From contig JAQVTJ010000077.1 in the NCBI GenBank assembly GCA_028700095.1, forward strand, positions 1-8,015: 8,015 nucleotides of DNA, read 5' to 3'. This DNA is from Methanobacterium sp. (GTDB lineage Archaea; Methanobacteriota; Methanobacteria; Methanobacteriales; Methanobacteriaceae). This document shows, in pieces, positions 1 to 6,402 of the stretch (within the stretch, counting starts at the first letter, position 1; each line of letters begins with the position of its first letter). The translations under genes were made by a program, and so were the position numbers. Below the pieces are notes generated by a model. The model did not search any database. It was not told the origin of the DNA and worked only from the letters and a program-made list of their open reading frames with translations.

Positions 1-1
1 A

Positions 2-1702
2 GAAGCATCTAAATTAATTGATGAGGGAAATATTCTTGCTGTGAAAGGTATTGGAGGCACTCATCTTGTTGTTAAAACAACAGCAGATAATGCTGTTGAA
101 GAACTTAGAAAAAGACTTGGTAGATATAATCAACCATTTGCTTGTATGTCTAAAGATATAGATACTATTAAAACCTTTGCAGATGTTTCAGAAAATGAAA
201 AAACCGTTTTAACATCAAGAAGACGTCCTATTGTGGTTTTAAATAAGAGTAATAATTATTTCCTCTCACCTTTAGTATCCCCAGTTCTACATAATCTTGG
301 TGTTATGCTTCCCTATTCTGCATTACAACATCTGCTTTTCACATATACTAAAGAACCAGCCTATTTAATGACCTCAGCAAATATTCCTGGAGAACCTATG
401 TTAATTGATAATAAAGAAATATTATCAAAATTAGATGGAATTGCAGATTATTATCTTCTACATAATCGTAAAATAATTAATAGATGTGATGATTCTGTTG
501 TTAGGTTTAGAGGAGATAATATGGCATTTATTAGACGTTCACGTGGTTATGTTCCAGAACCATATGATTTTAAAACAATAGATTCTGATTTAACTGTACT
601 TGCACTTGGCCCTGAAATAGATGTTACTTTTTCACTTCTTAAAGAAGGTAAATGTTATGTATCACAACATATAGGTGACACAACTAAGTATGAAACCTTT
701 CAATATCTAGAAAATTCCTTGGAACATATGATGAAAATTACAAAAACAGATTCTATTGATGTTATTGCATGTGATTTACATCCAATGTTCTTTACAACCA
801 AACTTGCAGAGAAAATGAGTAAAGCTATTGGAGCTGAAATTTTAAAAGTCCAACACCACCATGCACATGCAGCCTCTCTATGTGTTGATAATGATATTGA
901 TGAACTTATCTGTATAGCAGCAGATGGTGTGGGATATGGTGATGATGGAACTATTTGGGGAGGGGAAATTCTCCATTCACATGGTTCTAATTATGAAAGA
1001 TTAGGCAGTTTAATGCAGCAGAACATGGTTGGTGGTGATTTAACAACCAAATATCCTGTAAGAATGGTTATGTCAATGTTGTTTAAACATATGGATATGG
1101 ATAATCTAGTGGATCTTATGAAAACCCAATATCTAAAATATTTTAAACATGGTAATGTTGAAGTGGATCTCATTGCAAAACAGCTTCAACAAAATTTTAA
1201 CACAAATATCACCACAAGTGCAGGTAGAGTTCTTGATTCAATATCCACTATACTGGGAATTTGTGGAAAAAGAACTTATGAAGGTGAATGTGCTATGAAA
1301 CTGGAATCTGCAGCATATTATGGTAAAGATATTCTCCAAATTCCAGTTGAAATTGATAAAAATTCCAATGGAACAGAATCCTTAAATACATCTAAAATTT
1401 TAATTTCAGCTTTAGAAATGAAACAAAAAGGTGAAAAAATAGCTGATATAGCAGTTGCTGCCCAGAAAGCAGTTGCCCTTGGACTTGGAGAAATGGCTAT
1501 AAATGCAGCTGATAAAACTAGTGTTAATAATATAGGTGGTTCAGGAGGAGTTTTCTATAATGAAGCCATAACTGTTACAATAAAAGATTTAGTTGAATCT
1601 GCAGGCTATAATTTTGTACAACATAAAAATACATGTGCAGGTGATGGTTCAGTATCTATTGGACAGGCAGCAATTGCAGCTTGGAAATTAAATGATAAAT
1701 AA
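2..1702 (+). CDS. hypF: Carbamoyltransferase HypF, hydrogenase maturation (5'-truncated by window edge)
   Basis: HypF uses carbamoyl phosphate and ATP to make carbamoyl-adenylate, then passes the carbamoyl group to the C-terminal cysteine of HypE, the source of the CN ligands of [NiFe] hydrogenases. It is cytoplasmic. The frame is open to the left edge, so the GTG at 41 is an internal valine. The N-terminal acylphosphatase and zinc-finger domains of this roughly 750-residue family are missing here. What is visible is the YrdC-like domain (bases 2 to about 570: KGIGG at 44-58, RRRPIVVLNK at 218-247, MTSAN-x-x-GEPM at 368-400, RRSRGYVPEP at 533-562) and then the Kae1-like domain (metal-binding HHHAH at 854-868, DGVGYGDDGTIWGGE at 923-967, TYEGE near 1274, GGSGGVFYNE at 1535-1564). 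The usual late NDGG-type motif reads AGDGS (1637-1651) and the usual GAELKNTF reads GPEIDVTF, which may be a lineage variant. Identification is secure. Confidence 0.95.
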   Translation, partial: EASKLIDEGNILAVKGIGGTHLVVKTTADNAVEELRKRLGRYNQPFACMSKDIDTIKTFADVSENEKTVLTSRRRPIVVLNKSNNYFLSPLVSPVLHNLGVMLPYSALQHLLFTYTKEPAYLMTSANIPGEPMLIDNKEILSKLDGIADYYLLHNRKIINRCDDSVVRFRGDNMAFIRRSRGYVPEPYDFKTIDSDLTVLALGPEIDVTFSLLKEGKCYVSQHIGDTTKYETFQYLENSLEHMMKITKTDSIDVIACDLHPMFFTTKLAEKMSKAIGAEILKVQHHHAHAASLCVDNDIDELICIAADGVGYGDDGTIWGGEILHSHGSNYERLGSLMQQNMVGGDLTTKYPVRMVMSMLFKHMDMDNLVDLMKTQYLKYFKHGNVEVDLIAKQLQQNFNTNITTSAGRVLDSISTILGICGKRTYEGECAMKLESAAYYGKDILQIPVEIDKNSNGTESLNTSKILISALEMKQKGEKIADIAVAAQKAVALGLGEMAINAADKTSVNNIGGSGGVFYNEAITVTIKDLVESAGYNFVQHKNTCAGDGSVSIGQAAIAAWKLNDK

Positions 1703-1801
1703 TATTATTTTATTCATAAAAATTTTACTTATATAATAAATTAGTTAAATTTAGTGGATGAAATAATCTTATCCCCATATATATTTTATTGGAATACTTT
1801 A
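1703..1801. terminator. Convergent 3' region of hypF and the regulator gene
   Basis: This 99-bp gap separates two genes that point at each other. On the plus strand, U-rich runs start right after the hypF stop (1703-1714 and 1725-1729), as expected for archaeal termination. An imperfect stem-loop at 1756-1774 (outer GGAT/ATCC, one mismatch and a 3-nt loop) could serve the minus-strand gene, but no long T run follows it on that strand. The call rests on position and base composition only. Confidence 0.35.
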
Positions 1802-2236
1802 TCATCTTTTGGCTTCAATATCCTTTAAAAGTTTTTTTGCATGTTTTTTTGCACTTTCATATTTTTTAATAAGTTTTTCAAGTTCATCTGTTACTTCTGT
1901 TTCACCCATATGGATTCTACCCTCTAATGTGTTTAACTCTGAGAATTCCTGACCTATTACATTCATCTTAATTGCACCAGGACCTATGAAAATTTGTATC
2001 TGAATGTCCTGGGATATATCATAATATTTTCTAGGTCTGCCTCTTTCTATTTTTTGAAATGAAGAACTAAGTAATCCTAATTCTTCCATTGCTCTTAAAT
2101 GTTCTATTATGGCCTTCTGTCCAACTTCGAGTTCCTTTGATATTTCACTCACAAATCTAGGCTCATCAGTTAAAAGATTTATGATATCTCTCCGTGTTTT
2201 ACAGCCCATTACATCCAGTATTGCTTCTAAATCCAT
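1802..2236 (-). CDS. ArsR-like winged-helix transcriptional regulator, candidate heat-shock repressor
   Basis: This is a 144-residue predicted DNA-binding protein. Residues about 5-75 form an ArsR-type winged helix-turn-helix: the N-terminal LDVMGCKTRRDIINLL resembles the first helices of that fold, VSEISKELEVGQKAIIEHL (about 29-47) is the HTH, and the basic ERGRPRKYYDI segment (about 64-74) is the wing. The charged, helical tail (about 115-144, Lys/Glu-rich) suggests a dimerising coiled coil. I chose the ATG at 2236 over the in-frame GTG at 2245: the GTG lies in AAAGTGAATAAAATG, which mirrors the ribosome-binding AAAGGTGAATAAATG of grpE, so it is probably part of the binding site. The gene is divergent from grpE with 143 bp between starts, and a palindrome lies at the grpE start region. 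I recall the same order in Methanothermobacter. Control of the chaperone genes is inference; the ligand or stress signal is unknown. Confidence 0.85.
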   Translation of the reverse strand: MDLEAILDVMGCKTRRDIINLLTDEPRFVSEISKELEVGQKAIIEHLRAMEELGLLSSSFQKIERGRPRKYYDISQDIQIQIFIGPGAIKMNVIGQEFSELNTLEGRIHMGETEVTDELEKLIKKYESAKKHAKKLLKDIEAKR

Positions 2237-2267
2237 TTTATTCACTTTTAATTTTATAATCTTTTTA

Positions 2268-2281
2268 TGATGTTATAATTA
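2268..2281 (-). promoter_or_regulatory. Possible TATA box of the regulator gene
   Basis: Read on the minus strand, TAATTATAAC lies about 35-45 bases before the chosen ATG, which would give a short leader. There is no clear purine BRE before it. A second AT-rich candidate (2247-2256) is too near the start codon. This is weak evidence. Confidence 0.3.
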
Positions 2282-2302
2282 GTACTTATTAAACTAGTTG
2301 TG

Positions 2303-2317
2303 CGAAAGATTTATATA
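2303..2317 (+). promoter_or_regulatory. grpE promoter: BRE plus TATA box
   Basis: CGAAAG (2303-2308) followed by ATTTATATA (2309-2317) is a textbook archaeal BRE/TATA pair. Transcription would be expected about 25 bases downstream, near 2335-2340, leaving a leader of about 40-45 bases that ends in the strong site AGGTGA (2370-2375), four bases before the grpE ATG. Confidence 0.75.
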
Positions 2318-2325
2318 ACCTTTTG

Positions 2326-2340
2326 TAACTATAATAGTTA
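2326..2340. promoter_or_regulatory. Palindromic operator candidate at the grpE transcription start
   Basis: TAACTAT-A-ATAGTTA is a perfect 15-bp palindrome with a single central base. It begins nine bases after the TATA box and covers the expected start point, where a bound protein would block RNA polymerase recruitment. Its TAAC/GTTA half-sites resemble the CTAAC-N5-GTTAG motif reported for the Archaeoglobus heat-shock regulator HSR1, but with a 7-base spacer. The divergent ArsR-like gene is the natural candidate to bind it. The palindrome is seen directly; the binding partner is inferred. Confidence 0.6.
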
Positions 2341-2348
2341 AGGTTACT
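2336..2348 (+). repeat. 13-bp inverted repeat, left copy (grpE leader)
   Basis: AGTTAAGGTTACT at the 5' end of the expected grpE leader is the exact reverse complement of 2912-2924, which spans the grpE stop codon. The left end overlaps the palindromic operator candidate. The two copies frame the grpE gene. Confidence 0.7.
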
Positions 2349-2379
2349 GTCCTTCTTATACTATATAAAAGGTGAATAA

Positions 2380-2916
2380 ATGAATGATAAAAAAGAATTA
2401 GAGAAGTTAAAAAAGGATCTAGCCCATCTAGAATCTGATATTCTGGAAAAAACCAGAGAAAATCAGGCCAAAGATGATGAAATACAGGATCTTAAGGTTA
2501 AAGTTGAGGATTACCACTCCCAAGTACTTAGACTACAAGCAGACTTCGATAACTACAAAAAACGATCAGAAAAAGAAATTAAAAGCTATGTTAAATATGC
2601 AAATGAAGGACTGATCATTAAGGTTATAGAGGTATATGAAGACCTTGAAAGGGCTTTAAAAGCAGATAAAACCCATGATCTTAAAAAAGGCGTAGAAATG
2701 ATATATAAAAAACTTGAAGTCATATTAAAAGGAGAAGGTCTCTGTGAAATAGATGCATCAGGAGAAAAATTCGATCCCTATAAACATGAAGCACTCATGG
2801 TAGAATACAATGAAAATTATGATGAAGGAACAGTCATAGAAGAATTGGGTAAGGGCTATACTCTTGATTCAAAAGTAATTAAATATTCTATGGTTAAAGT
2901 ATGTAAAAAAAAGTAA
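2380..2916 (+). CDS. grpE: GrpE, nucleotide exchange factor of DnaK
   Basis: GrpE is a cytoplasmic dimer that releases ADP from DnaK so that ATP can rebind and the client protein is freed. At 178 residues it is of normal family length. The N-terminal half (about 1-55) is a highly charged coiled coil, followed by the family signature LQADFDNYKKRSEKE (52-66), a helical segment with EVYEDLERAL (84-93), and the C-terminal beta domain with GEKFDPYKHEALM (128-140) and EELGKGYTLDSKVIKYSMVKV (154-174). The ATG is set by AGGTGA at 2370-2375. It is first in the chaperone cluster, 53 bases before dnaK, so co-transcription with dnaK is likely although dnaK may also have its own promoter. Nothing is missing or broken. 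Recognition is certain. Confidence 0.97.
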   Translation: MNDKKELEKLKKDLAHLESDILEKTRENQAKDDEIQDLKVKVEDYHSQVLRLQADFDNYKKRSEKEIKSYVKYANEGLIIKVIEVYEDLERALKADKTHDLKKGVEMIYKKLEVILKGEGLCEIDASGEKFDPYKHEALMVEYNENYDEGTVIEELGKGYTLDSKVIKYSMVKVCKKK

Positions 2917-2924
2917 CCTTAACT
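2912..2924 (-). repeat. 13-bp inverted repeat, right copy (grpE stop / dnaK upstream)
   Basis: AGTAACCTTAACT overlaps the grpE TAA stop (2914-2916) and is the exact reverse complement of 2336-2348. Its right end runs into the AT-rich TATA-like sequence before dnaK, so it could be a second binding site for the same regulator or the pairing partner of the grpE leader in a grpE-dnaK transcript. Confidence 0.7.
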
Positions 2925-2935
2925 TATAAATTTTA
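2920..2935 (+). promoter_or_regulatory. Possible dnaK promoter / operator-like sequence
   Basis: TAACTTATAAATTTTA (2920-2935) contains a TATA-like TTATAAAT (2924-2931), about 25 bases before a plausible start near 2952 and about 40 before the dnaK ATG. It shares TAACT(T)AT with the grpE palindrome and with the dnaJ upstream region. The short grpE-dnaK gap also fits an operon, so an independent promoter is only possible. Confidence 0.4.
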
Positions 2936-2969
2936 AAATAACGTGTACTAATAAAAGAGGTGAATATTT

Positions 2970-4820
2970 ATGGCAAAGAAAGAAAAAATAATTGGTATAG
3001 ATCTAGGTACAAGTAACTCAGCTGCAGCAGCATTAATTGGAGGTAAAGCAACTATAATTCCAAGTGCAGAAGGTGCAACACAATATGGTAAAGCATTCCC
3101 AAGCTACGTAGCGTTCACTAAAGATGGAGAACGTCTTGTTGGTGAACCTGCAAGAAGACAAGCAGTAACAAATCCAGAACAGACAATTAGCGCCATAAAA
3201 AGAAGTATGGGTACAGATTATAAAGTTAAAATTCTTGATAAAGAATACACACCACAGGAAATCTCAGCTTTCATACTTCAAAAAATTAAAAAAGATGCAG
3301 AAGCATTTTTAGGAGAGAAAGTAAACAAAGCAGTAATCACAGTACCAGCATATTTCAATGACAACCAAAGAACAGCAACAAAAGATGCAGGAACAATAGC
3401 TGGTCTGGAAGTTGTACGTCTGGTTAACGAACCAACAGCAGCAAGCCTTGCATATGGTATAGACAAAGAATCTGATGAAGAATTAGAGATACTTGTATTT
3501 GATTTTGGTGGCGGAACACTAGATGTGACAATTATGGACTTTGGAGGAGGAGTATTTGAAGTTCGATCCACAAGTGGAGATACAAGTCTTGGTGGAACTG
3601 ATATGGACAATACCATAATGAAACATTTAGCTAATGAATTCAAACGTGACACTGGTGTGGATCTTATGATGGATGATCAAGCAGTCCAAAGATTAAGAGA
3701 AGCAGCAGAAAAAGCTAAAATAGAACTTTCAACAACCATCACAAGCGATATAAACCTACCATTCATCACAGCAACTGCAGAAGGACCTAAACACCTAACA
3801 ACCACCCTTACCAGGGCCAAACTTGAAGAACTAGTAGACCCTATAATTAAAAAATGCTCAGGACCATTAGAACAGGCAATTAAAGACGCTAAAATGAGTA
3901 AATCAGAGATAAATAAGATTATACTTGTTGGAGGGCCAACAAGGATGCCTGTAGTACAAAAATTTGTAGAAAAATTCATTGGAAAACCAGCAGAAAGTGG
4001 AATAGATCCAATGGAATGTGTTGCAATGGGAGCAGCTATACAAGGCGGAGTAATGGCAGGTGAAATTAAAGATCTAGTACTACTTGATGTAACACCACTA
4101 TCACTGGGTATTGAAACTCTTGGAGGAGTTTTCACACAGCTCATTGAAAGAAACACCACCATACCCACCAAAAAAAGCCAAGTGTTCACAACCGCAGCAG
4201 ACAGCCAACCTTCAGTAGATATACATGTACTACAAGGTGAAAGACCAATGGCAGCTGACAACACAACATTAGGCAGATTCCAGCTTGTTGGCATCCCACC
4301 AGCACCAAGAGGAATTCCACAAATTGAAGTAACATTCGATATAGATGCAAATGGAATTATTAATGTATCTGCAAAGGATATGGGAACAGGTAAAGAACAA
4401 AGAATCACAATAACAGCACCAAACAAGCTCTCAAAAGAAGAAATAGAAAGAAAAATAAAAGAAGCAGAGCAACATGCAGAAGAAGATAAAAAACGCCAAG
4501 AAGAAATTGAAATCAGAAACAATGCAGATTCAATGATATACACCTCAGAAAAAACCATAGAAGAGTTAGGTGACAAAGTAGATGCTGATAAAAAATCCAA
4601 AATTGAAGACCTAATAAAAGAACTTAGAGAACTTATTGCAGGTGATGATTTAGATTCCATTAAATCTAAAACAGATGAATTAGCCAAAATAGTTCAAGAA
4701 ATAGGAGCAGCAATTTACCAAGAAGCACAACAAGAAGCTGAAGCTGAAGCACAATCCCAAGAAACACCAAACAAAGACAATGACGAAACAATTGATGCAG
4801 ACTATGAAGTAAAAAAATAA
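2970..4820 (+). CDS. dnaK: DnaK (Hsp70) molecular chaperone
   Basis: DnaK is a cytoplasmic ATP-driven chaperone that binds exposed hydrophobic stretches of unfolded proteins, working with DnaJ and GrpE. All three Hsp70 signatures are present in the nucleotide-binding domain (1 to about 365): IDLGTSNS (10-17), VFDFGGGTLDVTIM (176-189) and IILVGGPTRMPVVQK (317-331). Thr205 in SGDTSLGG matches the catalytic threonine of E. coli DnaK (T199). The interdomain linker is DLVLLDV (368-374), the substrate-binding domain runs from about 375 to 485, the helical lid to about 580, and an acidic Gln/Glu-rich tail ends in DADYEVKK, like bacterial DnaK rather than eukaryotic EEVD proteins. At 616 residues it is somewhat shorter than E. 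coli DnaK, as in Gram-positive and archaeal forms. The start is fixed by GAGGTGA six bases before the ATG. Bacterial-type DnaK in archaea is generally attributed to ancient transfer. Confidence 0.99.
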   Translation: MAKKEKIIGIDLGTSNSAAAALIGGKATIIPSAEGATQYGKAFPSYVAFTKDGERLVGEPARRQAVTNPEQTISAIKRSMGTDYKVKILDKEYTPQEISAFILQKIKKDAEAFLGEKVNKAVITVPAYFNDNQRTATKDAGTIAGLEVVRLVNEPTAASLAYGIDKESDEELEILVFDFGGGTLDVTIMDFGGGVFEVRSTSGDTSLGGTDMDNTIMKHLANEFKRDTGVDLMMDDQAVQRLREAAEKAKIELSTTITSDINLPFITATAEGPKHLTTTLTRAKLEELVDPIIKKCSGPLEQAIKDAKMSKSEINKIILVGGPTRMPVVQKFVEKFIGKPAESGIDPMECVAMGAAIQGGVMAGEIKDLVLLDVTPLSLGIETLGGVFTQLIERNTTIPTKKSQVFTTAADSQPSVDIHVLQGERPMAADNTTLGRFQLVGIPPAPRGIPQIEVTFDIDANGIINVSAKDMGTGKEQRITITAPNKLSKEEIERKIKEAEQHAEEDKKRQEEIEIRNNADSMIYTSEKTIEELGDKVDADKKSKIEDLIKELRELIAGDDLDSIKSKTDELAKIVQEIGAAIYQEAQQEAEAEAQSQETPNKDNDETIDADYEVKK

Positions 4821-4835
4821 AACAGAATTATTTTT

Positions 4836-4875
4836 AGAGCCAGGAATTTATTCCCTGTCTCTACTATTATTTTTA
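4836..4875 (+). terminator. Stem-loop terminator after dnaK
   Basis: AGAG-C-CAGG-AAT (4836-4847) pairs with ATT-CCCTG-T-CTCT (4850-4862) with one mismatch and one bulged C, and is followed by the T-rich stretch ACTATTATTTTTAT. It begins 15 bases after the dnaK stop. Together with the promoter downstream it separates dnaJ from grpE-dnaK transcription, fully or partly. Confidence 0.6.
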
Positions 4876-4903
4876 TCAAATTTACATAAATTATAACCAA
4901 ATC

Positions 4904-4917
4904 AAATCTTTATATTT
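4904..4917 (+). promoter_or_regulatory. dnaJ promoter (BRE/TATA)
   Basis: AAATC followed by TTTATATTT (4909-4917) is a good archaeal TATA box with a partly purine element before it. A start near 4933-4938 would leave a leader of about 90 bases, which is long for this group. The leader contains an A-rich run (4977-4985) and a weak ribosome site AAGGGT (5011-5016), ten bases before the ATG. Confidence 0.55.
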
Positions 4918-4922
4918 AATAA

Positions 4923-4938
4923 TAACTTATCAATTGAA
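4923..4938. promoter_or_regulatory. Operator-like sequence at the dnaJ start region
   Basis: TAACTTATCAATTGAA begins 5 bases after the dnaJ TATA box, close to the 9-base offset of the palindrome in the grpE promoter. It shares TAACT(T)AT with grpE and matches 12 of 13 bases (TAACTTAT-N-AATT) with the sequence before dnaK. It contains an 8-bp palindrome, TCAATTGA (4930-4937). Common control with grpE is inferred. Confidence 0.45.
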
Positions 4939-5025
4939 TAATTTAAAATAAAAAGTTAAATCTCAACAATATTCATAAAAAAAAAGAATTCCTGTTGATC
5001 AAAATTAATTAAGGGTAAGATTACA

Positions 5026-6189
5026 ATGGCAGAAAAGCGTGATTACTACGAAGTCCTTGGAGTGGATAAAGGCGCAGATAAAAAGGAAATTAAAAAAGCT
5101 TATCGTAAACTAGCGATGAAGTACCATCCTGATGTAAGTGAAGACAAAGAATCAGGAGAAAAATTTAAAGAAATTAGTGAAGCTTATGCAATACTTTCTG
5201 ATACAGAAAAAAGACAAACATATGATCAATATGGGCATGCAGGAATGAATGGATTCTCCCAAGAAGATATATACAACAATGTTAACTTTGAAGATATATT
5301 CAGAGGATTTGGCGGAGGCCAAGGAGGAAACCGTGGGGGAAGCGGTTTTGAAACTATTTTTGACCTATTTGGATTTGGAGGAAATAATAGAAATGGACCA
5401 ATCCAAGGTGAAGATGTATATTATGAAATAAAAATCACACTTAAAGAAGCAGCATTAGGTCTTGAAAAAGACATAGAAATACCTCATAAAAAAACATGCC
5501 CACACTGTCATGGAACCAAAGCAGAACCTGGTACCGAAACCAGAACATGTCCTGAATGTGGGGGCTCTGGACAGGTTCGACAGGTAAACAACACACCATT
5601 AGGACAGTTTGCAACAGTAAGGCCCTGCAGAACATGTAAAGGTGAAGGACAAATTATTGATACACCGTGTAAAGAATGTTATGGAAAAGGAATAGTTAAA
5701 CATACAAGCACTATCCATATTAGAATACCTCCAGGTGTGGAAGATGGTAGTCGCTTACGTGTACTTGGTGAAGGAGATGTTGGAGAAAGAGGAGGACCTC
5801 CAGGTGATCTTTATGTTATTATAGGTGTTAAAAAACATCAATTATTCCAAAGAGAAGGATCCGATCTAATCTACAATATGCCAATAAGCTTTGTACAAGC
5901 ATCATTAGGAGCCACTGTTGAAGCACCAACATTAACAGGTGCAGTTGATCTTAAAATACCAGCAGGAACACAGTCAGGTACATCATTCAGAATACGAGGT
6001 GAAGGCATGCCACATCTTCGTTGGAATGGTAAAGGTAATCTCTATATAAAGGTTAAGATTGTTACTCCTAAGAAACTCAGCCCAAAACAAAAAGAACTTC
6101 TAACAGAATTTGCTGAAATAAGTGGAGAAGAAATATATGGAGAGGATAAAGGTTTTTTTGAAAAAGTAAAAGAAGTTATTAATCACTAA
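5026..6189 (+). CDS. dnaJ: DnaJ (Hsp40) co-chaperone, class I
   Basis: DnaJ binds unfolded clients, hands them to DnaK and triggers its ATP hydrolysis in the cytoplasm. All class I parts are present in order: the J-domain (about 5-70) with the essential HPD at 34-36; a Gly/Phe-rich linker (about 85-123); a zinc domain with four CxxC pairs (C158/C161, C175/C178, C201/C204, C215/C218), each followed by a Gly-containing turn; and two beta-barrel client-binding domains with a C-terminal dimerisation segment (to 387). The length, 387 residues, is normal. The start is the first ATG before the conserved DYYEVLGV and has only a weak ribosome site. It is 205 bp from dnaK with a terminator and promoter between, so it is probably its own unit, yet functionally tied to dnaK and grpE. 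No residue expected to be essential is missing. Confidence 0.98.
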   Translation: MAEKRDYYEVLGVDKGADKKEIKKAYRKLAMKYHPDVSEDKESGEKFKEISEAYAILSDTEKRQTYDQYGHAGMNGFSQEDIYNNVNFEDIFRGFGGGQGGNRGGSGFETIFDLFGFGGNNRNGPIQGEDVYYEIKITLKEAALGLEKDIEIPHKKTCPHCHGTKAEPGTETRTCPECGGSGQVRQVNNTPLGQFATVRPCRTCKGEGQIIDTPCKECYGKGIVKHTSTIHIRIPPGVEDGSRLRVLGEGDVGERGGPPGDLYVIIGVKKHQLFQREGSDLIYNMPISFVQASLGATVEAPTLTGAVDLKIPAGTQSGTSFRIRGEGMPHLRWNGKGNLYIKVKIVTPKKLSPKQKELLTEFAEISGEEIYGEDKGFFEKVKEVINH

Positions 6190-6402
6190 TAACTCTTTTT
6201 AAAATATCTATTTTTTTAAATATAAATTACCACCTATTAAAACAAATAACGCCCATATAAAAATAACACTTTAATAAATTACTCCTATTTAATATAACAA
6301 TACTATATTTATATTGGACAGGTTTATTCTATAGTATAATGGAGTTTATTCTCTCTCCATGGAATGGTTTAAATAATGAAGTTTTAATATTTTTTTCTGG
6401 TT
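6190..6402. other. AT-rich convergent gap with hairpin and 9-bp direct repeat
   Basis: This lies between the 3' ends of dnaJ and the membrane-protein gene. Beyond the dnaJ terminator it contains a TATA-like CTATATTTATATT (6303-6315), a direct repeat GTTTATTCT (6322-6330 and 6344-6352, 22 bp apart) and a perfect six-pair hairpin ATGGAG/CTCCAT (6339-6344 with 6355-6360, ten-base loop). T-rich sequence at 6382-6397 could end a short plus-strand transcript. A 23-codon frame, 6339-6410, opens at the hairpin's ATG and runs eight bases into the end of the opposing gene. It is too short to support as a gene. Confidence 0.3.
6195..6217 (+). terminator. U-rich terminator after dnaJ
   Basis: Two T runs (6196-6200 and the seven-base 6211-6217) follow the dnaJ stop within 30 bases, without a strong hairpin. 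This fits archaeal intrinsic termination, which depends mainly on U-tracts. Confidence 0.5.

Noticed and set aside
41..1702. HypF starting at the GTG at 41
   Set aside because: The frame is open to base 2, and the upstream residues (ASKLIDEGNILA) continue the YrdC-like domain, so the gene begins outside the window.
2361..2369. TATA-like CTATATAAA just before grpE
   Set aside because: Too close to the start codon: transcription would begin inside the gene. The BRE/TATA at 2303-2317 is better placed.
3278..3652. 124-codon antisense frame in dnaK
   Set aside because: Same reason: a codon-use shadow of dnaK without its own start signals.
3677..4687. 336-codon open frame antisense to dnaK
   Set aside because: Long antisense frames are a well-known by-product of Hsp70 codon use; the product is Ser/Ile-rich with no recognisable domain, and it lies wholly inside dnaK.
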